A DNA stretch of 64,000 bases from Stratiolaelaps scimitus (Eukaryota > Arthropoda > Arachnida > Mesostigmata > Laelapidae): the NCBI GenBank assembly GCA_019614645.1, contig JABWDB010000017.1, positions 2,988,501 through 3,052,500 on the forward strand, written 5' to 3'. Each line of letters opens with the position of its first letter. The first letter of the stretch is position 1. The position numbers and the translations under genes were made by a program. Positions 11,964-23,175 of this stretch are shown piece by piece. Below the pieces are notes generated by a model that made no database searches, was not told the origin of the DNA, and saw nothing but the letters and a program-made list of their open reading frames with translations.

Positions 11964-12380
11964 ATGGCAACATCACGCCTCAAGGCCTCACTCGGTGAGA
12001 ATAGAGCCGCCCGAAGCGCGCACTGGGGGACGCTATGACCATCAAGTGACTCGTTCTGTACCACCAGTAAGTTGTGCGACGATATGGTGTCTCTCGTGTG
12101 TGTATATATATATATGTGTTTGTGTGTGTCTGTGAAAATTGCCGCCACAAATTTGTTTACGATTTCCATTTGTGAATTTGAGGATGTCATTTTTCATTTT
12201 CAATGAAAACAGCTCCATGCTTCTGCTCGGCGTTTCATGCCACGTTTTGGCCGAGATCTCTCTCTCGCGGCGGCGGTGGTGACAATCGCAACGGACATGA
12301 CGCCATCACGAGGGGCAGCAGCAGCGCTGCTGGCGGGGACCTCAAGAGTCGTCAGGGAAGCGTTTCATTCGGACACTTGA
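11964..12380 (+). CDS. Candidate pair of exons ending in a stop codon
   Basis: Exon a (11964-12066) lies between CATATCGCAG and the consensus donor CCACCA|GTAAGT. Exon b (12213-12380) follows TTTTCAATGAAAACAG and ends at TGA 12378-12380. The intron is 146 bp and contains a short TATATA/GTGT tract. Exon a leaves at phase 0 and exon b opens at phase 0 for 55 codons, so the join is consistent. Exon b has G as the first codon base in about 42% of codons by hand count, though part of that comes from a GCG run. The joined C-terminus is Ala- and Arg-rich. The competing frame starting at ATG 12203 is also open for 102 codons over the same bases, so the frame is not certain. No family is recognised. 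Confidence 0.27.
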
Positions 12381-12730
12381 ACCCCTTAGACAGCGGTCGG
12401 GTCAACGAATGGATGCGATCATGGTTACTTTCAACTGCGACGCACCGTCTCGCTCGACGGATGATCATCACTTGTAGCCCGTTCGTTGGTCTCTCGAACA
12501 GCGGCCGATAGACGTGCCGTGATTGCGCCTCCATATCCATTCAGTTTATCAATTCAATGCGGAGCAAAGGCGAGAGGGGAGGGGGCGAGCGAGCAAGGCA
12601 AAAACCGTTTTGGAAACCGTTTAGATTTGTATAAGATTTCAATCGGCGATATCGGGTGGCCAGATGGATGGGTGGAAACTCGCAGGTACAGGAGAAGCAG
12701 GTCACAACAAAGGTCTAATGCAATAAATAA

Positions 12731-13036
12731 TGTCGAATAAAGTACAGGAAAGTGCAATTTAATTCAATATACGATAGTGAATTGCCGAACGAGCCCAATT
12801 TTCGGGTAGTGTTCGTGCCGCGTCTAGTGATACTTTGTGTGTCTGCTGTGATGATCGATAAAGTCGGTAAAGACACGACAATGATAGGAAAAAATATTTC
12901 ATTAGAAAATTGCTCTGCTTTCTTGTTGACGAGGGCCATTCCCGGTGAAGTACTGAAGCCAATTACTTTTAAGCGGGTGTCACTTACGGATAAGGATAGA
13001 GGCTCAATCAATCCCCACGTAATACTCTGTGTCTAA
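12731..13036 (+). CDS. Weak coding-like frame
   Basis: An open frame of about 100 codons between a TAA (12728-12730) and a TAA near 13034-13036 has a hydrophobic stretch near residues 30-45 (VVFVPRLVILCVSAVMI) and otherwise balanced composition. It has no early ATG and I cannot place a confident acceptor. The opposite strand is open for 98 codons over the same bases. It may be chance. Confidence 0.13.
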   Translation, partial: CRIKYRKVQFNSIYDSELPNEPNFRVVFVPRLVILCVSAVMIDKVGKDTTMIGKNISLENCSAFLLTRAIPGEVLKPITFKRVSLTDKDRGSINPHVILCV

Positions 13037-13397
13037 GCCAGTTTTCGTTGACAATTTACACTAGCTTCTCTATGCTTGATAACCAAGACGAGAACTAGTC
13101 GTTTAAATCACCAAGGATGGATTTCACTATAATGTGTTAGAATATATATTTTGAAAAACTGTAATCATCGTAATAACCTAAATCTTCTCAATCCACCCGA
13201 TCATAACGCTGTTCGATAACGTCGGACAGCAAATATTTCAAAGTGACAAGTCAACTTAGGGCAGCACAATTTGCCGCGTTTTATTAACGTTTATATCTCG
13301 TAGACGGTGAGATGTACACTAATTATGCGGTCATAGTGGCAGCCGTGAAATCTCATTGAATTGGCTCACTGAACGATCTGGGCGTAGTTTTTGACCA

Positions 13398-13635
13398 GTG
13401 ATTCGCGCCAATACCACATCATCAGAGCTGCACATTGTACGGTACGCGTTGATGTTGACCCCTGGTGTCGCTCAGCCGATGACACCACGACAGCACTTGC
13501 TTGTCTGTCCTCCAGCTCGTGCGTTCTCCGCTCCGAAGCAGAATAGAGCGAACATTGATATTGTGCTGATTGAGCCGGGAAGGTTGGCGCCTTATCTACT
13601 GTGTCGGGTCTGTGGGCCAACCGCTGCCTTACAAG
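13398..13635 (+). CDS. Candidate internal exon
   Basis: The segment lies between an acceptor (GTTTTTGACCAG ending at 13397) and a strong donor TTACAAG|GTGAGA. In the phase-0 frame it reads 79 codons and leaves with one base. The composition is protein-like, with the segment NIDIVLIEPGRLAPYLLCRVCG. The frame would also run on through the donor to 13784, so intron retention cannot be excluded. The opposite strand is open for 114 codons. No domain is recognised. A further open plus-strand frame at about 13748-14107 is Arg-rich and lacks clear splice context. Confidence 0.2.
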
Positions 13636-14109
13636 GTGAGAGTGTCGATAACCAAAAACCGACGCTCTGGCAGCCGAAAACATTTCGATACGAAAACGTC
13701 GAAAGCACAACCCGAAATATCACTTGGCCCGCCATTAATCATCGCCGTTGTTTGCCGCCCGTGTCAACCGTGAACGAAGGATAATTCCGTTTTATAGTGG
13801 CCCTCACGCGACACTTTCGTTCACTGGCAATGCATTCTATAATACTAGAGCCATGAACGTGATATTTAAAAAGACCAAGTATAGAGAAAGGGGGCTCTGG
13901 CGTGAAATTAGGTCCTTGTTAAGAACTTGGCTACGGTTAGAATTTCGTCTTTGCGCTAATGGGTATCTGAATGTAACTCGGAAAACGCTTGTGATATTAG
14001 TGCTGAGGAAGACTGTATGCCGGTCCCGTAGAAATTTGCCTTTCGCAGGAGACATGTCCTACGATAGACGCATCGATACGAGCGGCGATGTTAGCACGAA
14101 TGATTAATT

Positions 14110-14956
14110 GAATCAGGATTTTTACAAAATTCCAATCTAACAACACAATAATAACAGGTGACGAAGAAGGTCACGCCGCTTAACATTAGGTCATAGCTTT
14201 ATCGATAAATGCTAGTATTATCTATGCCACTTTTTTGTTACTGATTTTTATTGACGTTTTTCTTGCTGTAATCAAAAATATTCACTCTTGAACGTGCACG
14301 CGACTAATTGAGAAACGCTCGCGAAATGTGGACATGCCATCGAAGTTTGCCAGACCCAATTGTGTTCTCGTTCGTACATGGGTCTTAGAAAATAATTATG
14401 TACTTGTTGAAAAATATCTGTGCTGGTCCTAATTCGGTGAGCGCGATCCTAATCCGGCTGGATACGACGAACGTGGGCCGTTAGCGTTGAATGAATATAT
14501 CATTCTTCAGTGATACGAATGGACGCTTTGGAGTCCTTTTGAATGAGGGATAGCCGAGCGGCGCTGAAGGTCAAGGCGGCGAATGTCTGCCTCTTGGTTA
14601 TTTTCCTATTTGTGATGATTATATTATCTTCGGTGGCAACTGTGTGATTCTAATAATTGCTATTATTGAGTTGTCTTAGCCCTCATCAGGCCTAGCTGAT
14701 TTATAATACTATGGCCAACACCTTTGAACTAATCGAATCAGCGGTGAACATAGGCGAGGATGACACGTACAGCCATATCGATGGATGCTGTGCTAATTAA
14801 AACTACCATTTGAGACAGCTGCACTTCAATAGATATTGTGGCAACGGTCGAAACAGCCACCCACAGTTGCACAATTGTATACGCATGTATGAATACAAGA
14901 CAGACATATATATATATATATATATATAAGCAGCAGAGCAGTTTAACATGATGGAC
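14110..14956. other. No gene seen; (AT)n near the end
   Basis: AT-rich spacer without supported ORFs. An (AT)n run occupies about 14906-14929. Confidence 0.6.
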
Positions 14957-15253
14957 TTATGATTGTATCATAATGTATCCTGTGCGGTTTTCTTTCCTTT
15001 GGTAGTTCCTTGTGTATTCTAGCCACCTTGAAATTCCGATGACGATTCGTCTTTGCCTATGGAGGGATATCTCAGCTGAAATTGCTGTTAGCCGCGTGAA
15101 ATTCATGATGTTTATTTCGATTGTATAATGAAAATTAATTAATTTGTTAATTGGATCTTTGCTGGGTGGCTTGCTACGCGTGACCTCGTTTAGCGGCGGC
15201 ATCGGCATGGCCGTGAGGTGGCGATAAACGGACGATCCCCAGAGTGATATCAA
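14957..15253 (-). CDS. Coding-like frame, unknown
   Basis: A 98-codon minus-strand frame. The first ATG is about 15 codons in, giving some 83 residues. It is basic and rich in Asn, Ile and Arg, with no membrane span. Purines begin about 58% of codons. It lies in a run of four minus-strand coding-like frames between 14.9 and 17.3 kb that could be exons of one gene. I could not phase them together. No family is recognised. Confidence 0.2.
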   Translation of the reverse strand: MISLWGSSVYRHLTAMPMPPLNEVTRSKPPSKDPINKLINFHYTIEINIMNFTRLTAISAEISLHRQRRIVIGISRWLEYTRNYQRKENRTGYIMIQS

Positions 15254-15458
15254 GTAAAATTATCCTAATTTCTGCTCCCCGCAGCCATCCAACGATCCCA
15301 AGTGGATACAGTACGTTTGCTGTTTATTAATATGAAGTCTCTCTCTATCTCTGTGTCTGTAATCTTAAAAATGGATAAATATATGTTGAGTTGGATATCT
15401 TCAAACAACTAACCCTTATTGTCATATCCGGAAGGTTCAAATAAGAAACACAGGATAC

Positions 15459-15482
<24 letters not shown>
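15459..15482. repeat. (AT)n microsatellite, 24 bp
   Basis: Alternating AT run between two minus-strand coding-like frames. Confidence 0.96.
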
Positions 15483-15489
<7 letters not shown>

Positions 15490-15555
15490 GTCTCACTGCA
15501 CGAATCCATGTTGAACTCAGATAGACGGACATTGTTTCGACTGCTCAAAATAATG

Positions 15556-15780
15556 TCATTCACAAATTCTCATGTGTAGCCGGCTGGCCATTGGTCTCTC
15601 CGGAAATAGAGACGGGTACCCCGTTGGGGTCATGGTTGTGGAATGGGTTGTGGTTACTTCGATCACGATGCCTAGATTTTTCTTCTGTTTAATTATGAGC
15701 ACAGGTGCTCGACCTTTTTCAATTGCATTTTTTTCATACCCTTCAGCATCAATTATTATCTCTTCATCAACGCGGTTCAT
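15556..15780 (-). CDS. 74-codon ATG-initiated ORF with strong codon bias
   Basis: It starts at ATG 15778-15780, a few codons after an in-frame stop, and ends at TGA 15556-15558. About 72% of codons begin with a purine (hand count), one of the strongest coding biases in the window. The first half is acidic and then lysine-rich (VDEEIIIDAEGYEKNAIEKG). A hydrophobic-basic stretch follows, then a Thr/Pro-rich tail. A possible donor (GAA|GTAACC) lies in the middle. It could be a small gene or a first exon. No family is recognised. The opposite strand is open for 83 codons, which weakens the case. Confidence 0.32.
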   Translation of the reverse strand: MNRVDEEIIIDAEGYEKNAIEKGRAPVLIIKQKKNLGIVIEVTTTHSTTMTPTGYPSLFPERPMASRLHMRICE

Positions 15781-16447
15781 TGCAAAGGCAAAAACATTTC
15801 ACCGTTCACGCATATCTCTATAAACGCCTCTCGTCGATGCCCTCCCTAGCAAGCGCCTAGAATGTTTTTATGTATCGCGTAGAGTATTACAATGATCACG
15901 ATGATATACAATCATGCTATGTGACGTGTGACCGCACCACCCGAGTACGCATGTGAAATGATCTAGTAATTATTTTCGTGATCATAAGATCACCCTGCCA
16001 CTGACAAATATCTCTAATTCGTTCAAATTAGTAATAACAATACAGTAATTCGCTGTCGTCCCATGGTTATCGATTCGATTACACAATAGGTAATGTGTAC
16101 AGTAATTTATAGAAGATTTAATGGTACAACTAGGCCCCTATTTGTATAAATATATACATCCCCTTCTCGGTTGGATCCTCTCTGTGTGACATGGCGCATT
16201 TAGAACAAATCACCCGAGAAGAACAGCAATGATCCCGCCACTATATAATATAATATCACCGCTTATTGAGCGTCGCCTCTGGCTAGCGCTACCGATCACC
16301 AAACACTATACATGAATAGCGTGCTAGTTTCCTCCGGTATGAAAGGCATAATCATGGGACGTTAACTGCGCGTAGCGTATAACTTCGATAAGTGTCTGCA
16401 AGCCCTCGAAATAGTTCGTTACCTGGGTAATTATCACCTATTATTAA

Positions 16448-16878
16448 CTAATTTGTATCGCCTGTACAACAACTATTGCGACTATTGCTGGAATCGGCAT
16501 GCCGACCACCTCTCATTATTATCATTATTATAATTATTATCATTGTTAGTATAGAGAGAAACAAAAACAGATGTTGTAACACAACTCCTAAATGAGCTTC
16601 AGAACACACTCGTTCTATCCAACGGTTACCCTTCCCTTGAAATGTGCCTGCTCGCGTTGGCCATAAGATCAATTCAACGGACCAGTCGTCAAAACTAAAC
16701 CCTTTACCAAGCAAAGCTCATCGTTGTTGCAACGCTCCACCATTAAAGAGCTAAGACGAATCTGCGCCTCAGCTAGGGCTCTCTCAGCCATGATCCGATT
16801 GAAGGAATCTATCGTTATTAATTCACAAACTCTCTGCCAATACTTCTTGCAAAATCCCTCCCTTGATTTCGCGCACAT
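16448..16878 (-). pseudogene. Two overlapping coding-like frames, possible frameshifted gene or exon pair
   Basis: The first frame (16878-16669) has ATG immediately after an in-frame stop and reads 69 residues of helix-like character (IMAERALAEAQIRLSSLMVE). The second frame (16714-16448) starts about 45 bp before the first ends and continues with protein-like residues (FSFDDWSVELILWPTRAG) before degenerating into an ATT/ATA low-complexity stretch. A single-base shift near 16710 would join them, which suggests a decayed gene. Alternatively the TTG|GTAAAG site nearby could act as a donor. No family is recognised for either part. Confidence 0.2.
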
Positions 16879-17066
16879 GTTCTATAACTATGAGCGTCGC
16901 GGTATCGTGGTACTCGAAACTGTCATCTTTCGCAATGAATAACACGAATTTCCAGAAGACAGAAAAAAGGCATATCATCATAAATTTTACCTTGTTGCTT
17001 TTTTTTTTTATTTAATTTACTTCGATTCTCGCTGATACCTGTTGGTCTTTCATCTATCCGCTGGTT

Positions 17067-17291
17067 TCACTTTTTTGTCCTTTGTAACCGGCACTTGAAT
17101 GATGCATGCCCGTCTCGGATCGTGATATCGGAGTTGGTCAGCGATACGGTTAGCTCCGGATGATGTTCCGATAGATCAACGGGTCGGATTTGGATTTGAC
17201 CCAGTTTCACACTGCTGGCATAGGGTCGAATTTCGACAGTAAGTGAAAAGTATCGGCAGGGATTCTGAGTTGCGGGACCGCTCGGCCACAC
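17067..17291 (-). CDS. Coding-like frame with a beta-strand pattern
   Basis: A 75-codon frame ending at TGA 17067-17069 alternates hydrophobic and polar residues. Its C-terminal part (TNSDITIRDGHASFKCRLQ) resembles the A'-to-B strand region of an immunoglobulin I-set domain, including the position of the first Cys. The Trp and second Cys expected later in such a domain are not found downstream in frame, so the resemblance rests on about twenty residues. A possible acceptor (CCCTATGCCAG) splits the frame. It could be one exon of an Ig-domain protein, a remnant, or coincidence. Confidence 0.18.
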   Translation of the reverse strand: MWPSGPATQNPCRYFSLTVEIRPYASSVKLGQIQIRPVDLSEHHPELTVSLTNSDITIRDGHASFKCRLQRTKK

Positions 17292-17299
17292 CAGCTGTC

Positions 17300-19817
17300 A
17301 TTTGGCACAGCCGAAATGGAGACCACGAGAGACTAGCGACTACGATAGCCTTCGGTGAAGCTGTAAGCATCGTTCAAACGAGGTGAATGAGGAATTACTC
17401 TGAATCCGTTACGATGGTGTTAATCGGTTGATTATACGATAAAGGGTAGGCGTAGCCAGCTTCTACAGATGAGACCAGAATATCATCGCAATATGGTGCA
17501 GTTCGTTCATAATCTGTACTATACCGATATACAACCCGACTGATAGCGGCCTCATTCATCGGACGATATCACCATTAGCCGTTTTGCATTTGCTAATCTT
17601 GTTTTTTTTTGGCATTTTCAGATATCTTAGATAGTTGAACACTGTTCGTGTACAATCACCCGTTCTCCGCGAGACTCTGCATTTCGGGAAAGTCTAGAAG
17701 GAACCCGGCTCGTGTCAGAGAGAACAATTAATCAGGTCCACACGTCTTTCCTCTTTTAATTAAAAATTAAAGTTTTCTACCTTGCCCTCTAGACACAAGA
17801 CGTATAGCAGAACGAGTGTCCAGCCGACGTGGTACGTATCTGTGGTCCGCCGCAACCACACACCTCTGTGTGTACGTTCATAACCAACTCAGTCCTGGGT
17901 TTAGACGGAAGTATATAGCAAAGTGGATATTTATTGGATAGGATACATTATCAAACCCTCTTCGATATTATATATCGGTGCCGTCACAGCTGACCGAGGC
18001 GTGTAACTATTCTAAAGAAATTCCTGACACTCTACGTGAAGTTGATAGCATCAATGGTCTCCACTATCCATTCGGTTAACATATGAGAGGCCCTTCGAGT
18101 TAAAAGCTCTACTGGCTAGTTCCCGCTTTGCCACATGCTTGACATTATCAGGTTGGACAAAACAGGTTGTGTGCGCAAGGACTCGCGCAAAGAAAAGGTG
18201 AATGCCCAGAAATATTTCTCTATTTAACGTTGGTCATATGTGCAGCCCTGGTATATTGCCCGATAGCACAATAACGAGCGTCTGAGCGTCGGTCGCCGGA
18301 CTACCAAATCGGTGAGAATGAGTAGATATAGAGTTGGTTATCTCTGCGTCACAGGGGCACAGTAATAAAATTCGTTCAATCGAAACACAACACATACAAA
18401 CGATATGCGTATATTTCTGATTATATCTGATTATTGGAACATCCTAACTTATCGTATAGATAAAAAACAATTTAATTCGCTGAAGAAGATTAAGCTGGCA
18501 TACTGACTAACTGATTAACTCGCATTCGCCAGAAGCGCGGCGCCCTGAAAAACTTAACCATACTCACTAACTAGAATCAAAGCCAATTAAGGGCTACGGG
18601 ACCAGATTAGTCAGTAAACTTAGCGTTATTTACGAATAGACAAACATCAATTGAATGCCATCCGTCGTCCGTGGAACGTCCAATTCAACATTCTATTTGT
18701 ACGGGGAGCATGTCGCGATCATGCGGCTGAGGGGGCAGCTTAGCGTTACTTCACGACTCCAACGTTTATCGCTTGTTCGTAACTACAGCCGTTCGAATTC
18801 ACAATAGGATGTTAGGGATTCATTATACAATCGCTGTTGACCTCAGGTGCTCGGGCAATATTTTGGTGATTGGCTGAGATTTTGTTTCGATATCAACCCC
18901 ATGTATCACGCACTATAGTTTCGAGTGTGCTCTACGATGTCGACAATAGGCGCACTTTGCTTTGCCAAGTATGCCACTTGTAGTGGCATAACTATCAAAT
19001 TGCTCATTTCACGCTTACGAATCACTACTTAACGTTCGTTTGTTCAATCATCTGGAAAAGCTATGAGAACAGGATCGCAAGTGCATAAATCTTCGAATAT
19101 TCAAGTGGTGTTACTCACAACAACAGTTATTCGAGCATCGATAACCGTTGTAAATAACATTACTGTTCGATTCCTCTCCGTTCAGACAGAGCTCGAATCG
19201 ACCGAGATTAAAGGTCAGACGAAACGTGGCTAAGGTTCAACGAAAACATTTCCAAATGGAACTCGTTCCTTGTTGGGCCACCGTTGATCGCCACAATGGC
19301 TGGCCAGCACAACCACAGCAGTGACAACGAGAACAAATGCGGCTTAATAACGATACAATGTGATTGCTATGCTGGGTTAGATATCCTTCTACACGACAGG
19401 CATCGACTCATGTGGCTTAGCTGACGAATAGGCGCTCTGGACATAACAAAGGGTGTTGCACTGATGCGGTCAACGATTTGTAGATCATGGATTCGTAAAA
19501 TCTCATCGAGATCTGCTTCTTCAAACCTATTCTTATGCTAGTTAGATGAAACACCTTGTTTTTCTTAACAAACATTAGACATTTTCGGGATATTCGTAGC
19601 GCCTTCGAAAATCGCCGTTGTTTCGTATCGAAATCATACGTATTGGTGCTGCTTTAGAAGTTTGTGCGTCGACTTCACACATTAAAGGTCCTTTTGCGGC
19701 TAACCTGCCTCTGTTATGTGTGACATTTAGCGTTGTGTCTTTCATGCTCAATGCGCCACCAATAAATATCAGTCTTGCGTTTGTTTTCGACGCCGCTGAT
19801 TAGATACATAGAAACAT
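17300..19817. other. Large stretch without supported genes
   Basis: Stops are frequent in all six frames and no ORF of 60 codons occurs between 17.4 and 19.6 kb. A short hairpin lies at 18970-18990 (8-bp arms TATGCCAC/GTGGCATA, 5-nt loop). A 61-codon plus-strand frame (19618-19803) ends 15 bp before the inverted-repeat element at 19.82 kb. Most likely this is intergenic or intronic sequence. Confidence 0.6.
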
Positions 19818-20056
19818 GTGGGGTGTTCGTAAAGTTCGACAACCCTATGGGGGACTGACCAATCTTTGACGGCATCGAAGTAAAATTTGAGTCAATGTTG
19901 TCTCCTTTCATGTCTCTGTAAATATATACCTGAAGGTGGACGCGTATTTGAGTATTAAAAAAAGCAGGAAAATTAACCAGGTGTTATCTAACAGAGTAGC
20001 AAGTTTTGGCAAACATATTCGTCATTGAGTTGAGGAACTTCCCGAACACCCTGCAC
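19818..20056. mobile_element. Small non-autonomous DNA-transposon-like element (MITE-like)
   Basis: Imperfect terminal inverted repeats of about 22-27 bp bound a segment of about 239 bp. The left arm GGGTGTTCGTAAAGTTC begins at about 19821. The right arm, on the opposite strand from about 20056, reads GGGTGTTCGGGAAGTTC. By hand alignment about 18 of 22 positions match. The interior has no ORF and is AT-rich. I could not identify a convincing target-site duplication, and no second copy is visible in this window, so the call rests on the paired termini alone. No superfamily is assigned. Confidence 0.5.
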
Positions 20057-21009
20057 AACGGATGCAACGTGATAGTAAAATAGAATAAATAAATAATCTC
20101 CTCGCGACTCTGAGTCCTATCGTGTCCGGCGGGACAGGTTAAAGTGCGAGTTTATTTACACGCCGGTCTGGTCGGTCTACAGATCTCGGCACTGCATATT
20201 TAAGAGCCACTCCCACGAGGTTTGAGTTACTCCATTGTCCTTTAGCTAATGCAGGCGAATATCTCGAATGGCCTCAAACCGGTGACCCAATAGAAGTTCG
20301 GGAATAGACAACATTGTCGTTGCCAGTGCTCACTTTGCCGCTATGCAACTACCCTTTTCAACAATATATCGGGACAACTCTGTGAGAAATGGGTAAACTA
20401 ATTATGGATGTGGGCGGTTGCGTGCTGGCCCTCGATGTCTGTCCGTGTAATTGTGATAATTTAACCGATTAACTACGCCTACAAGACGAGCTTAATATTA
20501 TGCCTCAATGTATCATACAGTGTGTGTGCTACTGTGGGATGCTGAATTGATTACTTCAACTGAATCGACATATCGGTAGTACGTAAATAATTACAACGAC
20601 CACGATTCAGCTTAATCTTTATCGAATTTATCATGAGTATGCTAGACGCTTGCCAACTATTTTGTTGCCAGTGAAAATTCACGTCGTATCTGGTAAGAGA
20701 TTAGTGATACGTTTCGTCACACAAATCCTGTTACCTGAGCTAAATTTTGTCATACAAATTAAGTTACCGCATGAAATGCGTGTGGGCATACCACGCTTGT
20801 AGGTATTGGCAGCACACACGCGAGGGCAAAACGCAAGCTGCATTTGCTTCGCCGGTGAGCGACACGAAACGAGACTGCAGCGGCGCCTCCTCCGGCATTT
20901 TCCTGGCCAAAAAAGTATTTTCAGTCTTCCAAAAAATTATTTTCAGTTTCCGAAAATTTAGTCGGTAGTCACTGAAGATATCGGGCTAGTGAGCGCAATC
21001 AAAAGTAAT
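20057..21009. other. No supported gene
   Basis: No convincing gene. A short plus-strand frame at 20747-20968 is open but featureless. A TATTTAAG motif at about 20196 has no good initiator at the right distance. Confidence 0.5.
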
Positions 21010-21402
21010 TCAAAGACCGGACGTTCGAGAAACATTGACCACTGAACTAGGGTGGCCTAGGGCTAGCAGACATGTGATCATTGAATCGTATTTCGGCTCG
21101 TTGAGCTTCGAAACACGCACCGTACCACGCACCGCACCGTACGCGCGAGGTGCGCGCGAAAATGCTCTCTCGTTGGAACTACGATAGATGATGTTGACGA
21201 TATCAAGAAAAATCGGAGATAAATTTAAGTATACCAATTTGGTCACCATGCATAATGTTTGTTCATAGCAAATCTGTGTCGCATTTGCCACCCGCCATGC
21301 TTCTCGGCTTCGCACCATTGCGAATGGCGCAATTCGCTGAGCCAGAGCGACTGACGCGCAGTCTACCTCGTCCGACAATTTAACACCTCCTCTTTTATTC
21401 TT
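21010..21402 (-). CDS. Candidate terminal exon, unknown protein
   Basis: The segment opens after an acceptor (AATTTTGCCAG at about 21403-21413 read on the minus strand) at phase 0 with AAG AAT AAA and stays open for 130 codons to TGA at 21010-21012. About 32% of codons start with G. The N-terminal part is acidic-to-mixed (LSDEVDCASVALAQRIAP), then there is a hydrophobic helix-like segment (MVTKLVYLNLSPIFLDIVN) and a basic tail. No ATG is needed if it is a last exon. The next minus-strand candidate exon lies about 2 kb upstream (23176-23449). No family is recognised. Confidence 0.28.
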   Translation of the reverse strand, partial: KNKRGGVKLSDEVDCASVALAQRIAPFAMVRSREAWRVANATQICYEQTLCMVTKLVYLNLSPIFLDIVNIIYRSSNERAFSRAPRAYGAVRGTVRVSKLNEPKYDSMITCLLALGHPSSVVNVSRTSGL

Positions 21403-21668
21403 CTGGCAAAATTGAATTAATTAATCTAAATGGCATAATAACACATAATTATATCGATAATTAAAATTACTATGCGCGAAGTATGCGTACAAGCCAGTTG
21501 TACGCAAAAGGAGGTGCCTTTTATCATTCGGACACTGGGGCTTCATTTGGAAGGTGTGAAGTCTTCCGCGTACAGTCGACAAATCGAGAGCTATCTTGAG
21601 ATTCGTTTTGTGGTGGTGCAGGCGATAAGTACGTCGTTACTTCGACGCCTTTATATCGTAGCATGATG

Positions 21669-21688
21669 ATATATATATATATATATAT
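21669..21688. repeat. (AT)n microsatellite, 20 bp
   Basis: Alternating AT run. Confidence 0.95.
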
Positions 21689-21889
21689 GACGTTTTCGTC
21701 GATTGCTTATAGAGCCGTCCGACGTCGTCAAGGTTGACATCATGAGACAACCAAGTGTCTCATATTCAGACGACCCTCGTTATTTCATTGATGCCTGGTC
21801 ACAGTATTGGCGTCATAACCAGTTTGAGAAACCAGCGGTTGCCACCAAGACGGCAAGATTTCGGTACGAATATATAGAGCGAAGCTAAT

Positions 21890-23170
21890 GACAATATTCT
21901 TGGTTAGCATTCACGCCCGCTTTTCGCACCCAGCACTGCCAGCAGTAAATATGCCCGGTGTAAAGGTGCCAGAGAAAGGTATCTAAGATCTACTACTTCT
22001 GCAGAACGAGAGGACTTCTCGGAAGCCGGCGTAAAGCTGTCAACCCACCTGGGCCCAGCACGCCTCCGCCCCAGTCGATGAAGAGCAAAAACAAGACGAA
22101 GCGAAGTTGGCTTCTTGTTCATCTGTTCGACATTCATTCGCTGGCTGTGTCTATTTTTGGGTGCCGCTACCCACTTGCCCATATGTCCTCCTGTAAAAAA
22201 ATAGGCTAGTGTCTGCCTCGTCACAGTTGACACGGCATAAGAACGCGTTCGTTGGTTCGCTGCTGCTACCGACCTTTTGATGTCTGTCCTGAGATGAACG
22301 CGCAGGAATGGGTTGACAGGGGGAGTAGTATCCAAATCAAAGAGCACAAACAAACCACACATCTCTACCAAACGAGAGAGAAAGAGTCGGCTAGAGTTTG
22401 CGAGCGGGAGACACTGATGCGGGCGGAAACAGAGTACGGCACATCGTCGCAGATGGCGATAGTACGTGTGACAACTGAACAAAACAAATGAACTGTTCCA
22501 AGGGAAATGGGTGCCCGGTGTTTTATGCGGTGGGCGCAATCAAACGTGGCCACTTTGGGACGACGACTGTTTGGCTTTACTAACTTCTATACACTTGGTC
22601 CGATTACATGATTACTAGTATTGCTTTAGAGTGACGTTTCGACGGCTTGTAGTCCCGCTGTATTTTGGACGTCCTTTACAACCGCGCGGTATCGCCTCCT
22701 TTGCCCCGTTGTCTATGGCCCCAAAGCGTTGTTGTCAACGCGATCAACGCACGCACTCGCATGTCCTTCGTTGTTGCCTTCGTCATATATATGCATATCC
22801 TGGCGGAACTAACTAACTAGCTGGGACGTTGGACCAGTCACGTGGCCATCGAGAGGACGAGCTCTCGATTTGACGCGCAATAATTACTCCTTGCCACTGC
22901 TTGTCTGCATTTTCTTCTCTGGTCGCTGCTTGGTATCGCCGCTGATCAATTTTCGGTAAAGGATTCTCAATACCGCCACGCTCTCACCTAGTTACGGCGA
23001 TCGGCTAGCATACGCGAATAGCATACTAGACAATAGCAAGCCTTCGCGCATGTCGTCTAGCGCAAATGAGAACTTCGCAGTGAACTACGGCATTCGACGT
23101 CTTCTTCCCTATGCGCATATCGTAATCGCATACACAACCTGTGATTCTTTCTAGTGGCGGGCCCGCGTGA
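21890..23170. other. Moderately GC-rich segment without a preferred frame
   Basis: A 211-codon minus-strand frame (22539-21904) is the longest single frame near here, but plus-strand frames overlap it and its residue mix (Arg, His, Ser, Cys, Phe) is not protein-like to my eye. A 79-codon plus-strand frame at 22252-22491 is highly charged. Neither has good splice context. Confidence 0.4.
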
Positions 23171-23175
23171 CTCAC

